A DNA stretch of 64,000 bases from Candidatus Vecturithrix granuli (GTDB lineage Bacteria > Moduliflexota > Moduliflexia > Moduliflexales > Moduliflexaceae): the NCBI GenBank assembly GCA_000739535.1, contig DF820468.1, positions 171,027 through 235,026 on the forward strand, written 5' to 3'. A program made the position numbers and the translations under genes. The number at the start of each line of letters is the position of its first letter. Positions within the stretch are counted from its first letter, which is position 1. The notes below the pieces were generated by a model. The model worked only from the letters and a program-made list of their open reading frames with translations, had not been told where the DNA came from and searched no databases. Shown here piece after piece: positions 32,474 through 41,007 of the stretch.

Positions 32474-33307
32474 TTAACTAAACCGCACGGCTTTGAAGTC
32501 TTTCATCTGTTTGACGATGGCGGTTTCAACGGGCAGACGTTCCATGCTGGACGCACCGTAGAAGCCATGTACTCCTTTGGTGCGTTGCAGCACGTAGGCC
32601 GCATCATCGGGCATGGAAATCGGGCCGCCATGGCAGAGGACGATCACATCCGGATTCACGGCTTTGGCGGCGTCGCAAATTTCCTGCACTCTCGCTGGAG
32701 CATCTTTCAATTGCACCGCTGTGGTTGCGCCAATTGCGCCTTTGGTGGTTAAGCCCAGATGGGCGACCACGATATCGGCACCGGCTTCGGCCATTTGACG
32801 GGATTCTTCAGGCGTAAAAGCATAGGGCGTCGTCAACAAATCCATCGCGTGCGCTTTGCGGATCATCTCGACTTCCAGACCGTAGCCCATGCCGGTTTCT
32901 TCCAGATTTTGACGGAACATGCCGTCGCACAGACCAACGGTCGGAAAATTCTGCACGCCGCAGAAGCCGATTTCTTTGACCTGTTTGAGAAATACTTCCA
33001 TCTGACGGAACGGATCAGTGCCGCAGACTCCGGCCAATACCGGCGTTTTTTCGACAATCGTCAACACCTCGCCCGCCATCTCCATCACGATTGCATTGGC
33101 GTCGCCGTAGGGCATGAGTCCGGCCAGTGAGCCGCGCCCGGCCATGCGGTAGCGTCCGGAGTTGTAAATGACGATCAGATCCACACCCCCGGCTTCTTCA
33201 AACTTCGCGCTGATGCCGGTGCCGGCTCCTCCGCCGATAATCGGAATTCCGGCCTCAATATTCTTGCGTAATTTCGCTAACACTTCCTGACGTGTAAAAA
33301 ATGGCAT
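32474..33307 (-). CDS. PEP-hydrolase-family TIM-barrel protein
   Basis: A 277-residue TIM-barrel protein of the phosphoenolpyruvate hydrolase-like family (PF09370): [40 protein letters not shown] at the N-terminal strands, [29 protein letters not shown], and [30 protein letters not shown] at the end. It is downstream of the UPF0261/Tm-1-like gene, a pairing also seen as a fused protein in plants (tomato Tm-1 homologues). Its biochemical reaction is not established. ATG at 33307 is used; the longer frame lies in an inverted repeat. Confidence 0.88.
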   Translation of the reverse strand: MPFFTRQEVLAKLRKNIEAGIPIIGGGAGTGISAKFEEAGGVDLIVIYNSGRYRMAGRGSLAGLMPYGDANAIVMEMAGEVLTIVEKTPVLAGVCGTDPFRQMEVFLKQVKEIGFCGVQNFPTVGLCDGMFRQNLEETGMGYGLEVEMIRKAHAMDLLTTPYAFTPEESRQMAEAGADIVVAHLGLTTKGAIGATTAVQLKDAPARVQEICDAAKAVNPDVIVLCHGGPISMPDDAAYVLQRTKGVHGFYGASSMERLPVETAIVKQMKDFKAVRFS

Positions 33308-33333
33308 AATTTTCCCTTCCTTATACTGAAATA

Positions 33334-33485
33334 ATAGAACACTGATAACACTGATTGGACTGATCTTCACTGGTAGAAAGAGTGTATCACCCTTGAATCT
33401 CTATAGCTATCATATCTGTCAACGGAGAAAACAAAGATGAAAAATCAGTGCAAATCAGAATGATCAGTGTCATCAGTGTTCTATT
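33334..33485. repeat. Long inverted repeat ATAGAACACTGATAACACTG between the Tm-1-like and PEP-hydrolase genes
   Basis: The left arm AGAACACTGATAACACTGAT and the right arm ATCAGTGTCATCAGTGTTCT, extended by further imperfect pairing, fill most of the 190-bp gap. It precedes the start codon at 33307 by about 27 bp. Confidence 0.75.
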
Positions 33486-33498
33486 TCCGATAATGTAA

Positions 33499-34722
33499 TT
33501 ATTTCTTCTGTGCAATCAGTTCTAACATCATTTCAACGGCTTTGGCGGCAAACTCGGGGTCATTGATATTGTAATCGACTTCAATGACCGGAATGTCGGC
33601 CTTGACATTGGCTTTGATCGCGTCGAACATGGCTTGATCCGCTTCACGGTCGCAGAACATCTGGCCGTCGCCGTCGAGAATCGAAACGCCTTTGAGCGGA
33701 ATCAGAAACGCGACCGGACCTTTGGCGGCATTGGCTTTTTCGGCAAAGATTTTGCCCATTTTCCGATTCTCTGCCACATTCGTGCGCATCAGTGTGACCG
33801 AGGGATTCCATTCATAAAAAAGCCGCTGCGCGTCTTTGTATTTTTGCGGCACGGTTTCCATACCGCCGAAATTCGCCATATCCACGCAGCCGGGGACGAT
33901 CAGGTGCGGAATCCCTTGTTCTCCGGGCGTGCTGAGGCGATGAGGTCCCGCGCTGAACACGCCGCCGCACACTTCATCGGCCCATTCGGTGGTGGTAATA
34001 TCCAGCACCGCATCTACCAATCCTTCCGCAACCAGCGATTCCATGGTCTTGCCGCCTGCGCCGGTCGCATGAAACACCAGTACTTCGTAGCCTTTTTCCG
34101 TGAGCGCCTGACGCGCCGCATCAACGCATTTGGTGGTATTGCCGAACATGGAAGCCGTGATAATCGGCTTATCCTCAGTTGAAGCTGGCAATTCTGTCTC
34201 TACCATGCCGCAGATGGCTCCGGCGGCCCGGGAAAAAATAATTCTGGAAATACGGTTGATCCCGGCCACATCCACAATCGAAGGAATCATGGTAATATCT
34301 TTCGTGCCCACATACACCGAGGTGTCGCCTGACGCGGCGGTTGACACACAGACTTTGGGCACGCCGACCGGTAAGGCTTGCATTCCGGCCGTCACGACGG
34401 AAGATCCTCCGGTGCCGCCCATGCCTATGATACCGTCAAACTTGCCCTGTTCGTACAGAGATTTGACAATAACCGGGGCGCATTTACTCATGGTTTTCAT
34501 GGCTTCCCCGCGATCCTGCTTATGCACGGTCTCAAGATCAAATCCTCCGGCTTTGGCGACCTCATCGGCCTCCACATCTACCGGAAACAGATCTGTTGAA
34601 CCTGCTGTGCCGGTGTTAATGGCGAGCACCTTATGTCCGCGCGCCAGAATTTGCTCGCGCAGAAAGGCATATTCCGCGCCTTTGGTATCATACGCTCCGA
34701 TAATTGCAATGGTTTTACTCAT
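33499..34722 (-). CDS. UPF0261 / Tm-1-like ATP-binding domain protein
   Basis: A 407-residue protein of the UPF0261 family, related to the N-terminal half of plant Tm-1. Conserved segments include IAIIGAYDTKGAEYAFLREQI, GIIGMGGTGGSSVVTAGMQALP, KVCVSTAASGDTSVYVGTKDITMIPSIVDVAGINRI, VFHATGAGGKTMESL and AFLIPLKGVSILD. The family binds ATP; its role in bacteria is unclear. It is the first gene of a two-gene unit with the PEP-hydrolase family protein. ATG at 34722 follows GGAGGG by about eight bases. Confidence 0.9.
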   Translation of the reverse strand: MSKTIAIIGAYDTKGAEYAFLREQILARGHKVLAINTGTAGSTDLFPVDVEADEVAKAGGFDLETVHKQDRGEAMKTMSKCAPVIVKSLYEQGKFDGIIGMGGTGGSSVVTAGMQALPVGVPKVCVSTAASGDTSVYVGTKDITMIPSIVDVAGINRISRIIFSRAAGAICGMVETELPASTEDKPIITASMFGNTTKCVDAARQALTEKGYEVLVFHATGAGGKTMESLVAEGLVDAVLDITTTEWADEVCGGVFSAGPHRLSTPGEQGIPHLIVPGCVDMANFGGMETVPQKYKDAQRLFYEWNPSVTLMRTNVAENRKMGKIFAEKANAAKGPVAFLIPLKGVSILDGDGQMFCDREADQAMFDAIKANVKADIPVIEVDYNINDPEFAAKAVEMMLELIAQKK

Positions 34723-34816
34723 GCTGCCCTCCTTTTTTATCAACGTGTGTCAAAATGCCAGTGAACTCTCGCATTCTGACAATGTTATCTGACTTCTGGT
34801 GAGTCAGGTCACAAAG

Positions 34817-34844
34817 AGTGTATCCCAGTCAACAGGCTTGTCAA
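34817..34844 (-). promoter_or_regulatory. Predicted sigma70-type promoter for the Tm-1-like/PEP-hydrolase pair
   Basis: On the minus strand TTGACA (34839-34844) and TACACT (34817-34822) are spaced by 16 bases, about 95 bp upstream of the ATG. Confidence 0.5.
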
Positions 34845-34880
34845 GTGAAAAAATACGTCCTGAGAGTACGAAAAATAAGG

Positions 34881-35160
34881 CTGGCGATCAAATCGTCAGT
34901 CTGGTAGTCCCGCCCTACGCGGCGGGTTGGTCGCTACGCGGCGGGTTGGTCGCTGCCATCATTGCCTGCTGCGTAGGGCGAAACTGCTGGTGGCATTGTT
35001 ACGGCCACCATTTCCCGCCGCATAGGGCGGGGCTACCAGTGACATTGTTATCCAAGCCACCATTTCCCGCCGTATAGGGCGGGGCTACCAGTGACATTGT
35101 TATCCAAGCCACCATTTCCCGCCGCATAGGGCGGGGCTACCAGTGACATTGTTATCCAAG
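34881..35160. repeat. REP array beside the RAYT gene: three 52-bp tandem copies plus degenerate units
   Basis: Three tandem 52-bp units at 35005-35056, 35057-35108 and 35109-35160 differ by a single base. Each contains the hairpin CCCGCCGCATAGGGCGGG and ends GTTATCCAAG. Upstream are degenerate units, a 19-bp tandem pair (34917-34954) containing GCGGCGGGTTGGTCGCT, and a CTGGCGATCA hairpin at 34881. The last unit overlaps the RAYT stop codon. Confidence 0.9.
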
Positions 35161-35601
35161 CCCTTTTGGATTAATAAAAGTCCACCGATAATCTTCCGGG
35201 CGTTCGACCAATCCATGTTTCACCGGGTTCAACCATACGTAATTGACGTGATATGCCAAATCTTCTTCATTTCGAAGACGATGATCTAAAAATCGTGGCT
35301 GCCAAAAGGTCTGCCGTTTCTGTATTTTCCAGACTTTCCACAGCATATTTTGTTTCACAGCGCCAATGATCGTCTCGATGACGATGTTGGGATATGGGCG
35401 TATCACCGCATGCCAATGATCCGGATTGATGACGAGTGCCGCCAGGCGAAAATGATGGTAGGCGTACACTTCGCGGAAGGCTTGTAAGAGTCTTTCGCAA
35501 TTAGCGTCATCAGTAAAGATCGGTTCCCGCTCTTTTGTCACCACTGTTACGAAATAGACCTGATTCACTCCATCCCATCGCTCGGGGATTTTAGAAATCA
35601 T
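35152..35601 (-). CDS. REP-associated tyrosine transposase (RAYT, Y1_Tnp superfamily)
   Basis: A 149-residue single-strand-specific HUH transposase relative. The HxH metal motif is in VINPDHWHAVIRP at about residues 60-72, and the catalytic tyrosine is in AYHVNYVWLNPVKHGLV near the end, the typical RAYT ending. An N-terminal WDGVNQVYFVTVVTK strand fits the fold. RAYTs are domesticated or self-mobilising enzymes linked to REP sequences; a REP array overlaps its 3' end. ATG at 35601 is preferred, with GGAGG five bases upstream. It lies 37 bp after the WD40-TIR gene on the same strand. Confidence 0.9.
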   Translation of the reverse strand: MISKIPERWDGVNQVYFVTVVTKEREPIFTDDANCERLLQAFREVYAYHHFRLAALVINPDHWHAVIRPYPNIVIETIIGAVKQNMLWKVWKIQKRQTFWQPRFLDHRLRNEEDLAYHVNYVWLNPVKHGLVERPEDYRWTFINPKGLG

Positions 35602-35637
35602 TTCTTCCTCCACCACGGAACCTCCGCTAATGTCTCA

Positions 35638-38600
35638 TTACAGTTCCATGATACGCTTTTTACCGGTGATACCCCAGAGAAGCTGATCGAGTGGGTCAGG
35701 CTCATTTTTACGAAAATCAACCCACATCATCCCTTCCAAAAACAGAGGCAGTTTGGGCGCGTCTTCACATCCGGGTAGTAGTACCGGAATCACCGGGGCC
35801 TGGCGTTTGACAAAGATACGCAGGAATGCATCAATTTCCATGTCCTGCCAGGGACCAATCCCCTTTGAGCCGATAAATACTGCGGCGGATTTGATTTGAC
35901 CGATCTGATTTTCCAGGGTTTTCTGCCAGGGCAAGCCCGGCCGAAATTCCCATTCATCCAGCCAGGGGAGAATGCCCGCTTCTTTCAACCGCTCACCAAT
36001 GGCTTTAACTTCGGGTTTATCCTGACTGTTATGGCAGAGGAACACATCAAAATCTCCGGCTTCGATTTTGCCTTTGAGCACCATTGAGGCCGTATCACGT
36101 TGACGCTGCGCATTCGCAGCCTGATCCATTTTCGCCAGACTACTGGTATCCACCGCGATTAAGCGTTTTTCACGATCGAGCAATGAGATCGGTGATTCAC
36201 AGACAGGACAAGTCATGTTAGTTCGTCCCAATTCTCGCAGGCGAAGAATCATGGAGTCTGGAATTTGTTCATGGCACTGGTCGCATGCGACTATCCGACG
36301 ACGCTGCACGCTGTCTGGTAATGCCAAACGTTTAAGGTGGGCGACGACATAATCTTCAAATTGAAAGCGTGTGGCCTCACTAGCCGCTTCATCGAAAAAG
36401 AGCGCGATTTCCCCCTGCCCTTCTTCCAGTTCTTTAAAAGTAATGCCACAGATGCCGCCCACGGTAGCGATATACGTTGCTGTTTGACGCCAGCGTTCTT
36501 TTTTCACAAACAACAAACTCTGGGAGAGGCGCACAGTCAATGCGGCGTAAATATTCATGAGCGCACCTTCAAACGTAAAGATGACCGAAATCCCTGTTAT
36601 TTCTTCTTCTCGGGTTTGTTCACGCGTGATCTGTGAGGGAAAGACGAGATTCGTGCTGGTCTCTGTTGTTTCTCTGAGGATCAGTTCATGGCGTAATAAC
36701 TCTTCCACGGTCGCAATCAGTAATAATTTTTCTTGTTCTCTATCAGGAGCGCGTTCATCGGCAGACATGGAAAATCGCCCTTCAAGGGCATCCTCTTCTG
36801 AGATAAATCCCAGTCCATCAGGATCGCTTTTGGCCGTGTTGATCATGGCTGAGGCGTAACTATCAAGGAGTTCAGGTTGAAGGAGCACATAACCGCCAAA
36901 ATTGAGGCGGCGAATTAACCCGCGTGTTTCGACGCGTCCGATACAGGTTTCAAATTTAGCATTGAGTTCTGGATCTGTTGAAAATTCCGGATATGTGTGT
37001 TCAAACAGACGAAACAGATCATCCTTGCGCGACAGCAGCCGTCCTGCCTGTTTTTCATTCACCAGAAATTGTTTAATGACCTGGAATAATTCATTCGAAC
37101 TGACTGTTGGCAGAGCTTCCCAGTCCACTGCATCTTTGATGGCCTGGATGAGTTCAGGAATCTGCCAGCCCTCTTTGGCGCTCGTGGCAAAAAACTTATC
37201 AAATCCGAGAGCTTCCCGCAGAGCATCAATTCGCTTTTGTATCATCTGCACTCCGCCGCGGTCGCAGCGGGCCGCTACCAGAAATTTTTTCATTGGTAAC
37301 GCGCTGTCGCCTTGCAGACGGTATGCTTGCGCCAGAGACCGGGTCCAGTGCCGGACTCCGGCGAAAGACTCGGTTTCCGTGCTGGCGTCAAACACCACTA
37401 AAGCCACCGCGACTTCATTGAGGTGCAGTTGGTGAATCAGACGATAACCAGGCTGTCCTGCTAAATCCCAGAGCAGGGTTTCGTGAGTTTCACTGCGCCC
37501 GCCCGGTAATTCAATGTCGTGAGTATCGAAATGTTTGACATGGCGGCCATGGGTGGATTCCGTCGCCTGCCAATCCTGCCCGGTGAGCACCAGAGCTAAA
37601 CCAGATTTGCCGCGTCCCGTATCACCGACCAGTACAACTTTGGCGTTTTTGTAGTAACGGGTAGTTTGCAGGGGTTCGCTAGTCTTCAGGATGGCATTGT
37701 AGTCCAGTGACCATACGCGAATCACACGGTCTTCCTCGCCGCGGGTCGCTAAAACAGGCTTTTGCGGATGAAAGGCTAATCCGCCGAAATTCATGACGTT
37801 CGTGGGTTCTGGCAGAATCGCAACCGTGACCGTTTCCCAACTTTCACTCTGCCAGAGGCGCACCGTTCCGTCGTCAGATTTTGTCGCCAGAAAATGGCTG
37901 TCAGGCGAAAAGCGCACACACAGCACAATATCGGTATGATTCTCAAGAATACTGACCTGGCGGCCGGTTTCCAGATTCCAGAAACGGACAGTCGTATCTA
38001 AAAAGCCTGCGGCTAACATCTTTCCATCCGGCGACCAGGTCAGGCTGGTGACGGCTCCGCCTTGACCTTCAAAGGTCTGACAGCGCGTACCAGATTGTAC
38101 ATCCCATAGCCCGATAGTGTTATCAAAGGAAGCAGAGGCCAAAATTAACGCATCTGGAGACCAGGCTAAACTTGTGACCGCGCTGGCATGTCCCTCGAGT
38201 TTCCACAGCAGATCACCGCTCTGGCTGTCCCAGAGACAGATCGTGTGGTCGTCAGAACTTGAAGCGAGCATCCACCCATCAGGGGCCCAGGCCACGCTGA
38301 GTACACCGTCCGTATGCCCTTCAAGTTTCAGTTGTAGATCGCCGCGTGACACATTCCATACGCTGATTGTAGTATCCATCGAACCTGCCGCAAGCTGCTG
38401 GCTATCCGGAGCCCAACTCAAGCTCGAAATTCGATCCTGATGCCCGGACAGGGTCTTGAGTAATTCACCGGTGTGTTCATCCCACAGACAAATCATAGCG
38501 TCAGCGGACCCTGACGCCAGAACCCGGCCATCGGGCGACCATTCCAGGGGGCTAATTATATCCTGATGACCGCGTAACACATATTGCAGCGTAAATCCCT

Positions 38601-40824
38601 GGGGAGTGGTGGCAGTTGCTACTTTTTTCGGTTCTGGTTCGCCGATTTTTACAGGAACTTCGATTTGTGCGGAGAACTCCGGCTGACCTGGAAGGTACCG
38701 AATTTCTGCTGCTGAGGATGTCCTGCGTTCTCGGATGGCTCCCAGATTCTGATAATTTACCTGCCAGATACGGATGCCTTTATCGCCTTTACCATGTGTA
38801 GCGAGAATAGATTCACATGGATGAAACGCCAATCCTCCGAAATTCAAAACTGCTGTCGGTTCGCTTAACACAGTCAATAATTCTCCGCTGGCGCAATCCC
38901 ACAGGCGAACCGTGTTATCATAGGATTTTGAGGCTAAGGTGCGACCGTCCGGTGCAAAACGCACACCCAAAATCGTATCGGTGTGACTTTCGAGAATCTG
39001 GGTTTGGCGGCCAATCCTCCGATTCCAAAAGCGGATAGTATTGTCAAATGACCCTGATACCAGCCATTGGGCGTCTGGAGACCAGGCGACGATTGACACC
39101 GCGCTATCGTGAATTTTCAGAGTTTGCCAGAGGGTCTGGCGTTCGCTCTCCCAGATGTGAATAATTTTGTCATACGAAGCCGAGGCCAGCAGTTGTCCGT
39201 CAGGCGACCAGGCGACGCTATAGACAGGGCCTTGATGGCCTTCAAGTACAGCGAGAATTTGACCATTCTGGCTATCCCAGAGCCGGACAGTCTGATCGCG
39301 CGATCCTGACGCCAGGAGGCGTCCATCCGGGGACCAGGCGACGGCGCTGACATCATTCTCATGCCCTTGATATGTGGCGAGCAAAACTCCATTACGTCCA
39401 TCCCAGAGGCGAATCGTCCGGTCTGCGGCCCCGGAGGCAAGCAAGCTGCTATCGGGTGACCAGGCAATGCTGTACACATAGCTTTCATGACCAACCCCTG
39501 TGTATTGGCGGTCGCTGTACCCTTCTTGCCAGAACTGAATTGCACGCTCCAGAGTGCCGGCCGCCAGAATCTTTCCATCAGGAGACCATGCCAGTTCGCT
39601 GACGAAAAGATCGGCGGTATCAAGCGTGTGCAGGAGTATCAAACCTTGGGGTTCGGTTTCACGAAGAATGTTTCTGAAAGGTTCTTCATATTTCTCTGTC
39701 AGGATAGGAGGTTCTTGAGAAGCAACAACGGGGATTTCAGGCTCTGCCTGGAAACCTGTTCCAAGCAGACGTTCGTAATCGAGCCGCCAGAGAGAGATCC
39801 ATTCTTCATGGTGTCCGCGCGTCGCCAGAAAGGTATTGTGCGGATGAAAGGCCAGGCCGCCAAAGATCGAATTGCTTGGTTCGGCTAAGATCGCGACCAG
39901 TTCCCAGGTATCGCAACGCCGCAAGTGAACTGTACCATCATAGGATTTTGAGGCGAAAAGATGTCCATCGGGGGAGAAACACAGGCACAGCAGACGATTG
40001 GTATGTCCTTCTAAAACCTGGATTCGTTCTCCGCTTTGGATGTTCCAGAGATGAATGGTTTCATCACAGAAACTTGAGGCCAGCATGACGCCATCCGGTG
40101 ACCAGGCCATCAGATTCGCATTACCATGATAGCCTTCGAGTGTACGCGACAATTCTCCGCTTTCGGCGTTCCAGATCCGGATGGTTTCATCCCAGGAACC
40201 AGAAATGAGGGTTCGACCGTCTGAGGACCAGAGCAGGGTGATGATTTCGCCGGAATGTCCTTTCAGAGTGTGAAACGCCTCACCGTTCTCCATATTCCAG
40301 AGGCGAATAGTACGATCCTCCGAACCAGAAGCCAGGGTGCGACCATCGGGTGACCAGGCCAGGCACAGAATACCCTCTATATGCCCTTCAAAGGCTTGCT
40401 GAAACTCTCCGCTTTCTGCATGAAAGAACCGGATCAATTTGTCACCGAACCCGGCGGCCAGCGTAGCACCATCGGGAGACCAGGCAATGCTTGAAATCGG
40501 CAGGGAATAATGCAGCATCCAGAGAAGCTCGCTTGAAAGAGGATCCCACATTCGCAGCGATTTATTCCAGACGCCTGAAGCCAGAGCGTGACTATCTGGT
40601 GACCAGGCAACGCTGGATACGGTATCTTTGTGGAGCAATAACCCACTTACTTCGCCGCTTAAGGTATCCCACAGGCGCACGGTTCTATCCGCCGAGGCTG
40701 ACGCTAAGATGCGACCATCCGGCGACCAGGTCAACTGATAAATTACGTCTTCGTGGCCACGAAGCGTGTGCAGTAATTCAAAACCAGCCGGAACGGCTTG
40801 CGGAGTGATTGGGACAGTGTTCAT
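35638..40824 (-). CDS. Giant WD40-GTPase-zinc ribbon-TIR protein
   Basis: About 1728 residues. Three beta-propellers of WD40 repeats (8, 7 and 7 by count, about residues 15-340, 395-690 and 745-1050) each end with a FGGLAFHP...LATRG unit. A Ras/Rab-like GTPase follows: P-loop GDTGRGKSGL near 1070, switch II DLAGQPG near 1125, AARCDRGG in place of NKxD near 1188 and SAKEG. Then come a COR- or winged-helix-like region (about 1230-1500), a zinc ribbon CDQC...CPVC (about 1516-1545) and a C-terminal TIR domain from FDVFLCHNSQDKP, with the NADase-type Glu in GPWQDMEIDAF near residue 1663. Such proteins are expected to sense a ligand with the propellers and fire a TIR NADase. The start is ATG 40824 or GTG 40833; neither has a clear ribosome-binding site. 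Confidence 0.9.
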   Translation of the reverse strand: MNTVPITPQAVPAGFELLHTLRGHEDVIYQLTWSPDGRILASASADRTVRLWDTLSGEVSGLLLHKDTVSSVAWSPDSHALASGVWNKSLRMWDPLSSELLWMLHYSLPISSIAWSPDGATLAAGFGDKLIRFFHAESGEFQQAFEGHIEGILCLAWSPDGRTLASGSEDRTIRLWNMENGEAFHTLKGHSGEIITLLWSSDGRTLISGSWDETIRIWNAESGELSRTLEGYHGNANLMAWSPDGVMLASSFCDETIHLWNIQSGERIQVLEGHTNRLLCLCFSPDGHLFASKSYDGTVHLRRCDTWELVAILAEPSNSIFGGLAFHPHNTFLATRGHHEEWISLWRLDYERLLGTGFQAEPEIPVVASQEPPILTEKYEEPFRNILRETEPQGLILLHTLDTADLFVSELAWSPDGKILAAGTLERAIQFWQEGYSDRQYTGVGHESYVYSIAWSPDSSLLASGAADRTIRLWDGRNGVLLATYQGHENDVSAVAWSPDGRLLASGSRDQTVRLWDSQNGQILAVLEGHQGPVYSVAWSPDGQLLASASYDKIIHIWESERQTLWQTLKIHDSAVSIVAWSPDAQWLVSGSFDNTIRFWNRRIGRQTQILESHTDTILGVRFAPDGRTLASKSYDNTVRLWDCASGELLTVLSEPTAVLNFGGLAFHPCESILATHGKGDKGIRIWQVNYQNLGAIRERRTSSAAEIRYLPGQPEFSAQIEVPVKIGEPEPKKVATATTPQGFTLQYVLRGHQDIISPLEWSPDGRVLASGSADAMICLWDEHTGELLKTLSGHQDRISSLSWAPDSQQLAAGSMDTTISVWNVSRGDLQLKLEGHTDGVLSVAWAPDGWMLASSSDDHTICLWDSQSGDLLWKLEGHASAVTSLAWSPDALILASASFDNTIGLWDVQSGTRCQTFEGQGGAVTSLTWSPDGKMLAAGFLDTTVRFWNLETGRQVSILENHTDIVLCVRFSPDSHFLATKSDDGTVRLWQSESWETVTVAILPEPTNVMNFGGLAFHPQKPVLATRGEEDRVIRVWSLDYNAILKTSEPLQTTRYYKNAKVVLVGDTGRGKSGLALVLTGQDWQATESTHGRHVKHFDTHDIELPGGRSETHETLLWDLAGQPGYRLIHQLHLNEVAVALVVFDASTETESFAGVRHWTRSLAQAYRLQGDSALPMKKFLVAARCDRGGVQMIQKRIDALREALGFDKFFATSAKEGWQIPELIQAIKDAVDWEALPTVSSNELFQVIKQFLVNEKQAGRLLSRKDDLFRLFEHTYPEFSTDPELNAKFETCIGRVETRGLIRRLNFGGYVLLQPELLDSYASAMINTAKSDPDGLGFISEEDALEGRFSMSADERAPDREQEKLLLIATVEELLRHELILRETTETSTNLVFPSQITREQTREEEITGISVIFTFEGALMNIYAALTVRLSQSLLFVKKERWRQTATYIATVGGICGITFKELEEGQGEIALFFDEAASEATRFQFEDYVVAHLKRLALPDSVQRRRIVACDQCHEQIPDSMILRLRELGRTNMTCPVCESPISLLDREKRLIAVDTSSLAKMDQAANAQRQRDTASMVLKGKIEAGDFDVFLCHNSQDKPEVKAIGERLKEAGILPWLDEWEFRPGLPWQKTLENQIGQIKSAAVFIGSKGIGPWQDMEIDAFLRIFVKRQAPVIPVLLPGCEDAPKLPLFLEGMMWVDFRKNEPDPLDQLLWGITGKKRIMEL

Positions 40825-40873
40825 AAGATTCACGTTGTCAAGGTTATGTGTACTTTATCACTACTTACATGGT

Positions 40874-40903
40874 ATTATACTAAATGCACGTTAAAATTTC
40901 CAA
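40874..40903 (-). promoter_or_regulatory. Predicted promoter for the WD40-TIR gene
   Basis: On the minus strand a perfect TATAAT (40874-40879) and TTGGAA (40898-40903) are spaced by 18 bases, about 45 bp upstream of the start. The transcript leader would be short. Confidence 0.55.
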
Positions 40904-40916
40904 CACGACTTTTGAC

Positions 40917-40982
40917 CTCATCCCCGGCTCCTCTCCAGAGGAGAGGGGAAACTCTCCTTCGGAGAGGGTTGGGGAGGGGTTC
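40917..40982. repeat. CTCCTCTCC-type repeat between the kinase and WD40-TIR genes
   Basis: Two small hairpins, TCCTCTCCAGAGGAGAGG and ACTCTCCTTCGGAGAGGGT, are set in a CCTCATCCCC ... GGGGAGGGG frame. Same general family as 16415, 52393 and 61456. Confidence 0.65.
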
Positions 40983-41007
40983 TTAAAAAAATTTCAGTAT
41001 ACGCTTA

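Noticed and set aside
35005..35160. Three near-identical 52-bp direct repeats resembling a short CRISPR array
   Set aside because: The units are strictly tandem with no variable spacers, contain a REP-type hairpin and overlap a RAYT stop codon. No cas genes are present.
36902..37435. Plus-strand ORFs across the WD40-GTPase-TIR gene
   Set aside because: Several long antisense frames exist only because of the codon bias of the true gene; none has a start signal.
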